DNA of 64,000 nt from Lineus longissimus (taxonomy: Eukaryota; Nemertea; Pilidiophora; Heteronemertea; Lineidae), in contig NC_088310.1 of assembly GCF_910592395.1 (NCBI RefSeq), forward strand, positions 24,633,491 through 24,697,490. Direction: 5' to 3'. Positions 1 to 11,745 of the stretch are shown here, in pieces. Below the pieces are notes generated by a model. The model was not told the DNA's origin and ran no database searches. It was given only the letters and a program-made list of their open reading frames with translations. Position 1 is the stretch's first letter, and each line of letters starts with the position of its first letter. The position numbers were made by a program, and so were the translations under genes.

Positions 1-643
1 TTTCAAAGTAGGTTAAATATCTTCTGGTCAGTACATTTTTGATCGCCAAACATTTAACCCGCTGGCGTTTATGCTTTTAGCTGTCAGATTTGATTTTGAT
101 GTTCGTCCCATGGTTTGTTTGGTAAAGCCACTTAGCAAATGTAAAAACACATAATATTAGCATTATCCATTATATATCCGTTGTGTGAGGTCAAAATGGA
201 TTTTCCATCTCGTGCATATACATTAGTCAAATACAATAGCTAGTGCTTCTTAAGGTATTTAGTCATATGAGAACAACATAATAAATTCAGTTAGGAGCTA
301 ATTATTTGGATAATTCATTGATACTTTATGCTCGGCTAGGCTAAGGAAGTGAAGCGGAACAAGGAATAAGCTTGGAGTTGCATGGAGGATTAACTGTTCA
401 TACTACTCTGATATAAATCGTGTGCGAAATCTGCCTTGGGGAAATCCACCCATGAGCCATATGAAAAGTAACTTTACAAACAAGGAAATATGTGTCAAAA
501 GATTTCCTAAAGTGAATGTTATTTACAAAACTTGGATAATTGTGGTTAATAATCAATGTTTACACACCTTGAAAGTTGATTTTCTGCGTTCCAGAAGTTT
601 TCAGATACTGCAGCTGGTCATCTAGGGCTTCGTATAATCTTAC
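1..643. other. Unassigned AT-rich sequence
   Basis: No coding frame, repeat or RNA gene is supported. The longest plus-strand frame here (422-625, 67 codons) has no splice context and an unremarkable composition. The stretch ends at the candidate minus-strand donor at 638-643. Confidence 0.5.
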
Positions 644-815
644 TGCCGTTGAGCCAGAATACCGTCAATAACCCGTGTTTGACTTGTGACTACTCTCTGG
701 CATTTCTGTACTTTGTCATTTTGAGATTTCTCAGCCGCAACTGGAAGCATCAGCCAATCATAAGCAGTTGGGCCCATCTCTCTGATATCGAATCTGAACC
801 TTGCTGTGAAGGTCT
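644..815 (-). CDS. Candidate internal exon, unknown protein
   Basis: This is the best exon-like island in the window. On the minus strand a pyrimidine-rich acceptor ending TTTTACTTCCAG (plus 816 upward) is followed by 172 nt open in one frame and then a GTAAGA donor (plus 638-643). It encodes 56 full codons, beginning TFTARFRFDIREMGPTAYDW and ending VIDGILAQR, with two nucleotides at each end belonging to split codons. GC is clearly higher than the flanks (near one half by eye). The peptide is mixed hydrophobic and charged and I recognise no domain. The upstream phase fits the candidate exon at 5356-5475, where the join makes a Glu codon. The open frame continues about 30 codons upstream of the acceptor, so an alternative start is possible. 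It could still be chance: a frame this long between two good sites is uncommon but not impossible in 64 kb. Confidence 0.4.
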
Positions 816-1356
816 CTGGAAGTAAAATGCTCAGAGGGGAACTCTTAGGTGTTGATTTCTCTCCAATTCTGTTACTTTGGAGTAACGCCAGGCTTATCAC
901 GATGGTTTGGATGCCATTATTGTATCAGTGTATGTTTTTACTATTACACAATGGAGTTATGGCTGAACCAGAGCTTCCAATTAAAGATCGCTTGACGGAG
1001 CAGAGGATGGCAAAACATGGTATGTATGTTTCTGTACTTTTAGATATATCTATGTTTGCTTTGCTCTAGATATCATCATCCGTGTACACAACCTGAGTTT
1101 GTTACCTCATAGTCCTTTATAGCATTTTTTCACACTGCGTACTAGAATCAAACAAGATCATTTACCCAATTAGCTAATCGTAGCATTTCGTTATAATTAC
1201 ACATCATTAAGGTCTCGTTATTGTGAAAATCATATAATGAACAATACCAAGAATTGGCACATAATGATAGATTAGCTTACAATATTTGCATCATCATCAT
1301 TGTCACCATCATGGTCCTAGACAGAGAGGTCGAGATATTTGCTGTGAAAGAAAATA
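816..1356. other. Unassigned sequence before the minisatellite
   Basis: A plus-strand frame spans 806-1069 and a GTATGT donor-like site sits at 1020, but no convincing acceptor precedes it. A short CAT/CAC-rich run lies near 1290-1312. Nothing else is supported. Confidence 0.45.
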
Positions 1357-1611
1357 ACTCTAGTCTAAGGACAAGACAACATCATTTACTCTAGTCTGAG
1401 TACAAGCCAACATCTTTTACTCTAGTCTGAGTACAAGGCAACATCTTTTACTCTAGTCTGAGTACAAGGCAACATCTTTTACTCTAGTCTGAGTACAAGG
1501 CAACAGCTTTTACTTTAGTCTGAGTACGAGGGCACAACTGTTTTTCTAGTCTAAGGACAAGGCAATAGCCTTAACATCAGTATGCCTAGTTTAAAGACAA
1601 GGCAACAGTCT
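1357..1611. repeat. 31-bp minisatellite, about 8 units
   Basis: A head-to-tail array with a 31-bp period. The unit reads roughly ACTCTAGTCTGAGTACAAGG followed by CAACATCTTTT. Unit starts fall at 1357, 1388, 1419, 1450, 1481 and 1512, exactly 31 apart, then near 1543. The central four copies are almost identical, while the first and the last two are diverged (CTAAGGACAAG variants). The final unit, near 1583, is offset by an insertion of about 9 bp. The homogeneous centre and decayed edges are the usual pattern of replication slippage or unequal exchange. Confidence 0.96.
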
Positions 1612-2310
1612 TGCTACATTTAGAAACTGAACACGAATGCAGTGTTGAAAGCCGGGTTTGATTCTAGTAATTGCAAAAAACAACCAAAAAATGTAGTCCA
1701 TTTTTATACTTGATTTGATTGGAAAAACAGAAAAAATGCTGTCAACAACTAAGTTTTGCTATTTTTGATTGAGTTTGAATGTGCTGCTTTGCAATGCAAA
1801 ATTTGAAAATGAATGATTCAAGAGAAACTTTATGGGATTGCTGAATTGCATGCTAATTTAAAGAAATAAAAATTGGTTCTCTCTGAAGTAATGCATGCTT
1901 AGCTTAGAGTGAGAATCTGTCAAAATATAGACTGGATACTCTGGTCGATTTTTGATCTGCTATGAATGAACAGTTCTCATCTTTCAAAAAAAAAGGAACA
2001 TGGGAAATGCATGCTTCCCTGCCAAGTGAATTTCCCAATCGTGCATGAAAAACTATTGAATATCATAATGACAGACTTTCCTTTTTGAGTTTAAATGAAA
2101 TTGACTAGTTTCATCTACAGTTTGGAACTCGATAAGGCAGTTTTGGTAAAGCTGTTTGTTAATAGAATTGTGTGTTATCAAGTGCCAATGCATGCTCTAC
2201 CTTGGTGCTAACTATTTGGATAAAACATAGAAGCAGGGAAGTTTAGATGAGAAGCTTCGAACACATATCAATCACATCAAGAAGTCCCAAAGCACAGATC
2301 CTGAGCTGCA
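1612..2310. other. Unassigned AT-rich sequence
   Basis: Short A and T runs only (for example near 1985). No frame, repeat or structured element stands out. Confidence 0.5.
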
Positions 2311-2587
2311 ATGGCAACAAGCTTTGGCCAGTTTGTTGTGTTTTCACTTGCTGTTGCTTTACTTGTAATGGAGTGGCTTTTCGTGTGCCATTTGGTTAAA
2401 AATACAGAACTCCATCCTTTTGTCCATCCTTTTTACATGTTAAAGGATGTTGTCTTGACTTGCAACAGCAAAGACGCAAGTAGCACTGTTCTGATGTATC
2501 ACACTGCAGGCACTATTGAGTCATTGAGACATAAACAACTCTCAGAGACCTTGCTATTGATTGATAAATTCTCTGTTTGTATCGTCA
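2311..2587 (+). CDS. Weak candidate first coding exon with signal-like N-terminus
   Basis: An ATG at 2311 has G at -3 and G at +4, a favourable animal start context. It opens 92 codons that run into a perfect GTAAGT donor at 2588-2593. The first about 25 residues (MATSFGQFVVFSLAVALLVM...) are hydrophobic, like a signal peptide or membrane anchor, followed by an unremarkable segment. No family is recognised. Against it: no promoter or upstream exon is visible, GC is not raised, the more persuasive exon candidates nearby are on the other strand, and a frame of this length is expected by chance several times in the window. Confidence 0.15.
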
Positions 2588-4517
2588 GTAAGTGCAGAGC
2601 CTAGATTCTACTCTTGTGTCAAAGTTTTTGCCAATGACTGCTCATCTCAACTTCCCATCGATTGCTGCATGGAGATAGTGGACCACTCTTCCCATATAAC
2701 CTTTAGAGGCCATGCAAGTGACGTCATCCTTGAAAAAGATACCATTTTGCCTTCAAATTTAACACATTTATTCAGGCCTGTGCAATTTTTCATCGTTGGA
2801 ACATTAGTCAAGATGTTCTCCAGAACCTTTGGCTGCATTGACAATGTCAGCAGGTTCAAAGACTACTGGTTAATGTTCAAAATGAATGCCAAAATAATGT
2901 CACTTCATGACCTCTGTACACCAACCAAGCTAACATCTCACTGGATTGACTAACAGTTCTGATTCACCATGTGACACCTCTGATCCTGTCCTCCTCTTGT
3001 TGTGTTGTAGGCTTCTTCAGATATAATCAAAATGCAGATCACATTTTCCTTAAAACACATCCATGTCATGTGGAAATGCTCAAGCAAACATATCTCACTA
3101 AATTTCCTATTAATAGGAGCTCTGGTATTGTGGTGCCATGTAGGATTTCTAAATAAACAATTAACTCATGTCGATTGGAAGGATTCATCAAGGAAGTCAA
3201 AGAACATTAGAGAAGTTCATCCCTGAACAAATTTGTTCATGTTGTTCCTAAGGGGGATCATGGATGTTAGAGAAGTTGACCATGCCACAGAAATACATTA
3301 CAACACATGGCTACCGGTGAAATATGTGTACTAGTGTCTCCAATCAAGATATAGTTGACTTTTATCAGATGGTTAGAATACATGCATACTATTAAGCTGT
3401 TCAGTGTTCTGCATGAGACAATGTGTGGACATGGAGAAAATTTCTATCCCAACATAACCAGAGCTAACAGTAACACATTAACACACCACTTTTGCTTGAT
3501 CCTCACTGATCTCATTATTTCCATTCTATAAGTGTTGTGTCTTTGAAACTCTGATACTCTGGCTATATTTTATATTGTACATTGTACATCACAGATACTT
3601 TCATTTTAGGAACCTGTGACTAACTACCTTCCATACTTGTTGAAACACAATAGATGCAGAAATACTAATTTTTCTGTATTTCTAACATACATGTAATGTT
3701 CACTTTCACTACTAATAAGGTGACTCGATAGATGCAATTAAACTTATATTATTATAGTATGGACGTTTTACTTTCTGTTTCTGAATAGCCCAGACAAAGC
3801 AAAAGGTCGAAGTTCAAGTGATATGTTTAGTTGGAGGAGCCCCAAGGAGCAAATGGTGGTGTCACTTCACCCTCAGCCTCTCTGCTTTCTCAATCCAACA
3901 TGTCCAAGTGTTGAATGTATGGAAATCTAATTGACATGAGATACTTCTTCAGACTTGTACTCTATATTTCTCTTCTGGATGATTTTCTTCAAAAGTGATC
4001 ACACCCATATTAGTTAGAAAGTCAACTAACCTTGATTTGATTTGATTTCTTCAGTCAATTGGTGCATTGATGTTCTAACATCATAAGCTAATCATGTTTA
4101 AGCAAAGATATCATTATTACATGTTTCATTCCCGTCCCCCACCTTCTGATCGATAAGCTCTTAGTGAGATATACAAATCCTTTAAGTATGTGGGATTTCG
4201 CACTGTAGTTATTCATCTCAGGGTCATCAGATACTGTAATTATCCAGCATTGTTATTATGTTGGAGTTCAATATGATAGAACTAACGATATGAGTGAAAG
4301 ACTATCATAATTGTATAACGATAATTGACCGTTGGCTCATGTCATAGATTTTTGTAAATGAACGATTTTCACTGTGTCTCAACTTTGATACAGGTTAGCA
4401 TCGCAGGTAAAAATGTTGACTCATGCTGGTGCCGTGGCTTGCCCTTTTGCCAAATGCTATTTCACAAATGGCTATGCTATGTAAATGTATGAGAATCTTT
4501 CTCCAAAGGACATTTTA
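2588..4517. other. Unassigned sequence with two overlapping long frames
   Basis: A 130-codon plus-strand frame (2561-2953) overlaps a 70-codon minus-strand frame (2647-2859). Neither has a recognisable domain or good splice context, and the length is within chance expectation. The remainder holds no repeat or gene that I can support. Confidence 0.4.
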
Positions 4518-4690
4518 AAAAATTTCAAAATTCAAAAGATTTTTTGGACTGATGATATTGCTTCATTTTGAGCAGAAAAAAAACCGAGTGAAAAAATTGT
4601 TTGGACTTTGAAATTTTTTTCAGGGTTAGGGGTAGGGTTAGCAGAAAAAAAATTATGAAAAATTTTGAGCTGAAAAAAAAAGTGATCTGC
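4518..4690 (+). repeat. Copy of a poly-A/telomere-like-core repeat family
   Basis: This segment matches the interior of the MITE at 14214-14437 (which reads in the opposite orientation) and the array at 62088-62515. The shared pieces in order are GATGATATTGCTTCATTTTG, AGCAGAAAAAAAA, GTGAAAAAATTGTTTGGACT, and a core GGGTTAGGGGTAGGGTTAG (4623-4641) followed by AGCAGAAAAAAA. The core resembles the animal telomere repeat TTAGGG but is not a perfect array. No terminal inverted repeats were found at this copy, so it is probably a truncated or decayed insertion. The two overlapping minus-strand frames here are by-products of the repeat. Confidence 0.8.
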
Positions 4691-5355
4691 ATTGATTTGA
4701 TACCTTGGCAGGAACAGCCAATACCTTTGCATATCATGAAGAATTGAATGACGAAATGTAATACATTTTTGAATAACCTTCGATATTCACCGTACCAATT
4801 GATTTAAATTCACCTTACAAGATTTCTGTCTGTTAAATCAAGTTTTTAGATACAAATTTTGAGCCCTTGTAACATAACAGTCTTGGCATGAATAAGTTGT
4901 CTTTGATCTTGTATAACATTGTAAACTTTACATATGAGCTGATGCCCAAAGCAAAAACTATTGATTTTTTGTAGGTTATTTTTTAAATCCTATTAGGAAT
5001 GAAATTTCACTGGAAACAAAGTCTGTAGTGACAGGAAATGGGGCTGGCTAGGGGAAATTGCCTCCCAATGTGAGAAGGATGATTGACATCAAAGCATCAG
5101 AAAGGTCATCTTGTTCGAGGAGTATCATTCTTGTCCATGACCTAGATTCTGTCTCAAAAACCTGTTCTTTTGAAAGCTTTTTTCAAAGAAATGCATTCCG
5201 GCATTCATTATTATTTGTGATTTTTCCCCCCTTCAAAAAGCTTGTGTTAAAGCATTAATTGGCTGTAACGATGATGGGGTTGTACTTTGAAAATTCCCCA
5301 CAAACATTTTGATAATTTTGTACCGATTTTTTTCGCAATGTTAGCTTAGAAGAAC
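4691..5355. other. Unassigned AT-rich sequence
   Basis: No repeat or frame worth calling. It ends at the candidate minus-strand donor at 5350-5355. Confidence 0.45.
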
Positions 5356-5475
5356 CTCGAAGTACAACACTCGATGAACTAAAGCGTGGGTTGTTGTCTA
5401 TAAGGTCAGTCATACACATTGCTTTCTGTTTCTTGAGTACGCCCACGTCTTTCAGGTAACACCATTCAGGGAAAC
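5356..5475 (-). CDS. Candidate internal exon, unknown protein
   Basis: On the minus strand a strong pyrimidine tract and acceptor (TTTTCTCTGCTTTTTGAATC then ACAG, plus 5476 upward) precede 39 open codons beginning FPEWCYLKDVGVLKKQKAMC and ending SSSSVVLR. The frame starts with two nucleotides of a split codon. The proposed donor, GTTCTT at plus 5350-5355, is weak. I chose it because it leaves one nucleotide (G), which joins in phase to the AG beginning the candidate at 644-815. The same frame stays open to about 5258, so the true 3' end is uncertain. No domain is recognised. Composition is amphipathic with Cys, Trp and charged residues, unlike the low-complexity translations around it. Confidence 0.25.
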
Positions 5476-8400
5476 CTGTGATTCAAAAAGCAGAGAAAAT
5501 ATTTCAACATCAAAGTCACTCCTAAGATTTTCTTATGTCATCTTCCTCTTTGTTTATGGATAAGGGAAGCCTGTCTCATAGGATGGTAATAATCCTTCTC
5601 ATGATACCTTATGGATTCTAATTCTAGCAACATATGTTTTTTGCTTCGCCCGTTTGTTTTTTTGCAATAATTATAGTGCTATCATAACCGAATTTGGCAC
5701 AGAATAATCATTACTTCTGGTGATGGGGTAATGGTTAATTTTGCGTGGTGTATTTGCAGTGAAGATTTTGAGGAAACCTTTCAGTATAGCAGTCTCACAT
5801 GTCCCCTAGAAAAAGAGCCAATCCCTAGTGTGTGGTGACAGATAAGATATCGTATGTATAGATACTCATAATCTTCAATATCTTAGAGTTTAAATGTACA
5901 TTGCATAATTCTTTGTTCTAGGACATTATCTCATTCAAAACTATTACATTGTTAACATGGATAGTTTTTTCCAACCGTGTTTGCATGCAGGAATAACTTT
6001 TTAAGTGCAGAATTGTCGGTGAGTTTGCCTCAGCTTTGATGCTCTCAAAGGAGTCCTGTGCTTTGCCCGGTGCTTTGTCATCGTTTCATGTTTAAGTAAA
6101 TCCCCCAAAAATTGAGAAAAATTATGTGAAGATATATTAAAAGTTGTTTAGGAGCTAGCATACAACATAAAAATCAGTATTTCTAACTTGTCTTCCAACA
6201 TCAACTTTTCTGCATGACATTTTCCATGCCTAATTTATACAACCGTAGAAAAATCTCCTACGTGGATGATAGGAATGAAGAGATTTCCATTTCAAATCTT
6301 ACCATGTCAAGGCCCCAAGCTAAACTTTAGCTCTTCCACAAAAAGAACAATATAAGCTCTACTAGATCATAAAAAGTAATAAAAAAATAACTAATCATGT
6401 GGATCGTTTTTTTATCATTATTCCATGCTACTGAGAAAGGATGCAAAATGAATTAGCCAGCCCTGAGGCTATCACAAGCTACGCTGATTCTGTTACAGGT
6501 TTATTGGAATTCATGCTAATATAGTCGATATCATAATGTTCAATACTACACGCCGTTGACCGTGTAATGAGAATTTATTCAGTGAAAACTCAAGAGATGC
6601 TAAACTGGTTGGTCTGATGTTAACCCAGTTACCATGCTAAGCTACTATGGGAAATCTAGCCAATAAATATTATGATAATGAGAAAGATGAGGCTTGTTTT
6701 TTGGGCGAAATAGTTTACCAACATAGATGCTGAATAAACACAAAGCGTTTTTTGGATGATAGTGTTATTTCCTAAATGTTGGAAATAATGCCCAACAGTG
6801 TTATTAGTATTCTTTTGAGAAGTATGAAATGATAATAGCGAGGTTGTGGTACTTAACAGAGAGCTTTAGAGATTTCACTAAATGAGAAAAACCATTAGAT
6901 TAGGATTCTTCAAGGCATAGAGTGCGTGTTTTGACCGAATACTCAGTCATGCTACATATAACTTGTTAAAATAATGGGATCTGCAGGAGAGAAAAAATAA
7001 GTTGAATCAGCCGTGCCTGCAGCAGAGTTTGATCAATCAGAAGAAGAGATTTGCAGGTCGTGAAAAGTATGCCACATTTTGTAATAACAGCAAAGTTATA
7101 AATTTCAATTACAACTAGATTCCCTGTGGAAATTGTGTTAGTTACATTAAGATGTACAGTATCTCTCACATGAGCAATTAAGATTAGCAACAGATTGAAG
7201 AGTGTAGTCGTTTGTTGCTGTAAATTTGAGTGTGTTATGAAGTCATCGGAGGATTTTAATTCTCACTGGTTTTTTTTAGTAAATGTCTACAGTTGTTAGG
7301 TTTGGTGCTGAGGCGGCAGGTATAGTGGTGCTACAATAGAAATTGTTAAAACATTTGGCATGATGTTTGTTAGGTTCACATTACATACAAATGAATACCA
7401 ATAAGGACCTGCATGAATAGCACCTTGTGGCACGTGGTAGATACAAAACAAAAAGGTTAACAAGAATCCGACAAATGATATGGCTGTGTTGGTGATGAAG
7501 TTGGAAAACCAAGTTATATACTGTTAAAATGTTATCACTACATTTTCACTGGATAGGTTGTTACATCATGAGGTGGTTGTTAATATGGGTCATGTGGCAA
7601 AATTAACCCATTTTCAATGAGAAATCTGTGTATGATTTGAACTTGCATCCATTTACAAACTGTGAATAAATGGACGGTGTATACACCTAAACAAGTGTAC
7701 TCTCACAACTCCCAGAGATTAAATAAAGTAATATCTAATCAGTCTGCCTCTGCACCTTCACCTGAGGTGTGCACAAACAGAAAAATGTCATTAAACCAGC
7801 AATATATCAATATAAAATCAAATCAAATAGTCGACCTTATCTCCATCAATTGGCAGAAAAGTACAGTCATCAAGTAACGCAAAAGATTTATTTGCAATAT
7901 CTCCATCTTCCAGGCAACTGATCAAGGAGTCGGCCTGCCCTCACCTCAGTGATACCACGCTCAGACATCACGTCGCATTGCTGCGTGATTGATGGTGTCT
8001 AATATGGAGCAATATCGTCATCTTCTCCACCATATCACAGATTGAAAGGGGTTTAGTTGAAGTGGTTGGTGCCCATTTGAACTGCTGAATCAAGTCATTT
8101 GAAACTTAATAATTGAAAAAATAAAATTGTAGGCACTGTAGTTGTATTGGTTGTGACATACTTCAGCATCTGTCTTGAGTTGAATTCGTATGGAAGTTGT
8201 GATGTTTAGCACTTTCTTCTCAAGTTTGGGCTTCTTTCTCCAGACATGGTGAATAGGGTACTTTGGTACAATGCTGATATCAATTTGATCGGATTATGCG
8301 TACAACGATAAATGCTTGACGTTGCCGTTATATGTATATATTGTTATTACTTTACATGTAATTGGTAGCAGATCAGAGTGATCACCTCTGCAAACTGCTG

Positions 8401-10776
8401 ATCACCTGCATAAGGAATAGAATTGATGAGGAAATCTCATGAATTTCATGTAAATAATGGATAAATTATACTTCGTTGTTCCGTTCCATGCGGTGTTAAT
8501 TGGTGAAATATCTCATCTTGTCCTACCTAATGGATTGCGAAGGAAATCAATCATACATATAGGAAGTACTCAGTGGGTCAATTTCCTCTGTCATTCTGAA
8601 ATATTCACGTTATGAGCTATAATGACATATCAGAAAATGACTTTGGATGATGGATGTTTATAATGTAACAGTGTGACCCTCTCCCTCCAAAAAGATTACA
8701 GTATCAAATGTTGATTTCTGCATGTACTTCAACACTCCCACTCATGTATTAGATAGTATAGACTGCAACTCTCCTTAAACTCCTGTGATAATGTTCGAAA
8801 TGTTTAACCGCCCTTGAACGACTGCAAGTTTGTGTTTGGATATTTCTTCTGAATTTGCCATTAACATTTCTTTTGCATCGTTGAATTCTTCAGTCTGGTA
8901 GATTAACCTTTCCATTCAAGTAGAGAGTTTAAAGCCTTGAGCTATTTGAAATTGGGTTTTCACTCTATCAGCCATTCCACTGTTGGTGGATTAGATAATG
9001 TAGTGCTGTGTTATCTATGGGAATAGCGCTTCATACGATTGTGTCAGGAAAATTTGGAAAATAAAATATCTTTATAACTCTTAGTTCAAGTATGTTTCTC
9101 CTGAATATTTAACAAAAAGCAATTCATATCCAGCACTTCTACACCCATCTCGATGAGTAATTGATAGACTTTTGTGTTTAGTTTGCTCACATTGAATATC
9201 TCAATCATGTTAAATAACTTTTCAGAATGAGGAAGTGTCTTTCCAAGCAATAAGTTGCATTTAGAAATCTCAATATCACCAGCAAATATTAGTTTTCTTT
9301 GAAATGAGACGTGAGTGCTTTGAATGAATGAGTGTCATTGTTATCGTTCACTCATCTTCAAATTTTGAACAAGTCGCATATAACTTCTTTAACATTTCGA
9401 TGAGCGATGTATAAGGTTTAATGAAACTTGTTGGTCACTGAATATCCTACAAACTTAACGACTTTTCATTGGTTTATGTACGATTTCATCATCCCAAGTG
9501 CCATAATCAAAATAAAGAATTTCATAATTCTTTTACTTGATAGACATTTCAAGCACCCAATCGATCATCAATTTTTTTCCAATTTACGCCTGAAATTTCT
9601 CATTTGAGAAAAAACTCTTTGATCCCATCTAATCAATCAGGTGTCATGATAATTGAAAAGCTGCTGCTGCATGCAACTCGTAGATGGAGTCTGGATTATG
9701 GTGTTAACCCATTTATGGCTAACGTGTGCATTCATTCTGTAGAAAAGTATTGCAAGAGACTGATAACTGAGATTAGGTTGGTCGTGAATAACCGTGGTAA
9801 ATAATTCTGAGGAAGTGACTCGGCCAATGCAGAGTTTAGAATTTGTATTCAAATCCTCTTTAATCGTTCTGCTGTGAAAGTTTCACCATTGAAACATGAA
9901 TGAGTTGAACTCGGTTAATAAGATGAATTATAGCTGCCATGTCGCCCACATCCGACCTAAGTGACATCTCACCATAATCCATGTTAATGAGCTCCGTGGA
10001 GACTAGCGATAATCCCTGTCCTTCTGATCACAATAGCTGTAGATAAACCATGATGATATCAAAGATATTATATGAAATGGTTTTCAGTTGACTTCTGAAC
10101 ACAGCTTCACCTAACAATATGCAGTAGATGTACAAGAATAGTATTGTATCAAGTTAATTGACATTCATTCATCATTTTGGTGATATTTTATGAAGTTGAT
10201 GACTGTTTTTTTTCCTTTGGAAAACATTGTGGAAATCCCTTGCACATTCACTTATGAGATATCAAGAGAATGAAGCAGAACTCTGGTTGCTTTGGTGTTA
10301 TAAGTTGGCTTTGGAATCCGGCATATAGACATTGTCATTTCCTTGCATTGCACTTGTAGCAATGTTCAGTAGATTTTACAAGTGTAACGGTTTGCTGTAT
10401 AATGCCTGAATAAGACACCGCAATGTCATTTAGGGTCCCTTTATAAAGAGGTACAGGACTGCTGTATATTGTGCATTGTCATAGCTGCACCAGTCGTTTT
10501 ATAATCACCACTCTTGTCATGTTAGCATTTAGTCATAAATCTTACGTAAATTGTGGCTATACTGCTGCAACATGGTGATTTAGTGAATAATCATACGACC
10601 ATAGTGATCCATCAAAAGATAATTTGACAATCCATATTCTATGTAATCGATATGTATTTGTCAATTAAGACATAATTGGAAAATGAAAAAAATGTTGGAA
10701 TAACCGACAAAATGCTATGGCTAAATTAAGATACGAAAGCCTGTGCATGTTTCAGGTTAGCAAATATCTATTGCAC
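5476..10776. other. Long unassigned stretch, intron-like
   Basis: About 5.3 kb without a supportable gene or repeat. Weak items: a plus-strand acceptor at 5757-5759 followed by 25 open codons ending in TGA at 5836-5838, with no donor and no AATAAA nearby; and a minus-strand 71-codon frame (9637-9852) with a TTCCTCAG acceptor but no good donor. The rest looks like ordinary AT-rich intronic or intergenic DNA. Confidence 0.45.
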
Positions 10777-11014
10777 CAGCTTGAAATAGACAGGCTATTT
10801 CAATCGCTGATGTTGAAAAAATGCTTGTCGTTTTGTCAATGTTATTACACGTCACTGAGCGCTTCGCAGAATAAAAACTGGGGATAGGATGAAATGGAGT
10901 TGTGATGTCTGACAGATCTGATATTGTGCACTGGCATATTTCTTTCAATATTTCTGTACGTAATATTGGATAAATAGGAGTTTTTTTGCACTTTGTGTAA
11001 AACCGCATAGCCAA
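10777..11014 (-). CDS. Candidate internal exon, unknown protein
   Basis: On the minus strand the acceptor ACTTTTTATTCCAG (plus 11015 upward) opens a frame in phase 0 that stays open for 85 codons, starting LAMRFYTKCKKTPIYPILRT. Two donors are possible: GTGCAA (plus 10771-10776, giving 238 nt and one leftover nucleotide that matches the phase of the 5356-5475 candidate) or GTGACG (plus 10850-10855, phase 0). Neither is a consensus site. The peptide has no recognised domain. Another exon-like island ends only 88 nt upstream (11103-11193) and its phase does not match, so at most one of the two is likely to be right as drawn. Confidence 0.25.
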
Positions 11015-11102
11015 CTGGAATAAAAAGTGTAATAATACCTCTTGAATTTTGGAAGTTGAACTGGTAACTGAATCGTACTTCTACAGACTTATTGGTCCTT
11101 AC

Positions 11103-11193
11103 CAGGAGGAGGTTGTTGAGACAGGTACACTGCTATCTATTGATTCCAACTTGACATGAATTCTGTGCACGTACATCCTACTTTCATGAACCT
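11103..11193 (-). CDS. Alternative candidate exon, unknown protein
   Basis: On the minus strand an AAGTGCAG acceptor (plus 11194 upward), with a pyrimidine tract some 12 nt further upstream, precedes 91 nt open in one frame and ending at a consensus CTG|GTAAGG donor (plus 11097-11102). The 29 full codons read VHESRMYVHRIHVKLESIDS and then SVPVSTTSS. Both ends have two nucleotides of a split codon. The composition is hydrophilic and exon-like, but the short length makes the open frame uninformative. The phase and the 88-nt gap are incompatible with the neighbouring candidate at 10777-11014. Confidence 0.2.
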
Positions 11194-11503
11194 CTGCACT
11201 TTTTATAATACGGAGAGTAGGAAGCACTGACCATACAAACCACAAAGGAAAGAAGCTTGAATTATTCATCTCTAATTACCTAGGAGAAGAAAAGTGTTGT
11301 GGCACTTTTGTTCTTGAAAATGTTTTCAGTTGTAGGAGAGGCCTCTTGGGGAATGCTATGGTTTTCCTCTGGTGTGTTAGCCTGATATTTACGTAGATAT
11401 GATTGTACCTATGTTCTAGATGCTGTGATAGCCTGAGCAATACACGTAAACATGTTTGTGTTGCTCATTCACTATTGGGCATATCAGTTACAAAGGTGGT
11501 TTG

Positions 11504-11745
11504 TTGGTTAAATGTGAAAAAAAGAAGAAGTCAGATATCTTGTTTACGTTAAAAAATGGCAAGTTTTAAATCAATGCCAGAGTAAGGTAGACCATTGTTT
11601 GTTACATGTTTAACTTGAAACATTTTGGTTAAATGTGAAAAAAAGAAGAAGTCAGATATCTTGTTTACGTTAAAAAATGGCAAGTTTTAAATCAATGCCA
11701 GAATAAGGTAGACCATTGTTTGTTACATGTTTAACTTGAAACAAT
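11504..11745. repeat. Near-perfect 121-bp tandem duplication
   Basis: Two adjacent copies, 11504-11624 and 11625-11745, each start TTGGTTAAATGTGAAAAAAA and end near TTAACTTGAAACA. I find one internal difference (CCAGAGTAAGG against CCAGAATAAGG) and one at the far end. Near identity in non-coding DNA implies a very recent duplication or continuing homogenisation. An assembly artefact from an uncollapsed haplotype is a less likely alternative. The unit has no coding potential. Confidence 0.97.

Noticed and set aside
959-1019. Possible plus-strand coding exon (MAEPELPIKDRLTEQRMAKH) before a GTATGT donor
   Set aside because: No acceptable acceptor precedes it, it is only about 20 codons, and the adjacent stretch is better explained by a minus-strand exon.
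2561-2953. 130-codon plus-strand frame
   Set aside because: It begins inside another frame, has no recognisable domain, and its length is within chance expectation.
4623-4641. Interstitial telomere array
   Set aside because: Only about three imperfect units are present, and the same short core recurs inside a dispersed repeat, so it is part of that repeat and not telomeric DNA as such.
4525-4737. Two overlapping minus-strand frames (66 and 70 codons) and similar frames at 14122-14403 and 62250-62603
   Set aside because: They are translations of the A/T-run repeat family (Phe/Lys-rich low complexity).
5760-5838. Plus-strand terminal exon after a TATTTGCAG acceptor (EDFEETFQYSSLTCPLEKEP)
   Set aside because: Only 25 codons, no donor in frame, no AATAAA nearby, and the region lies between minus-strand candidates.
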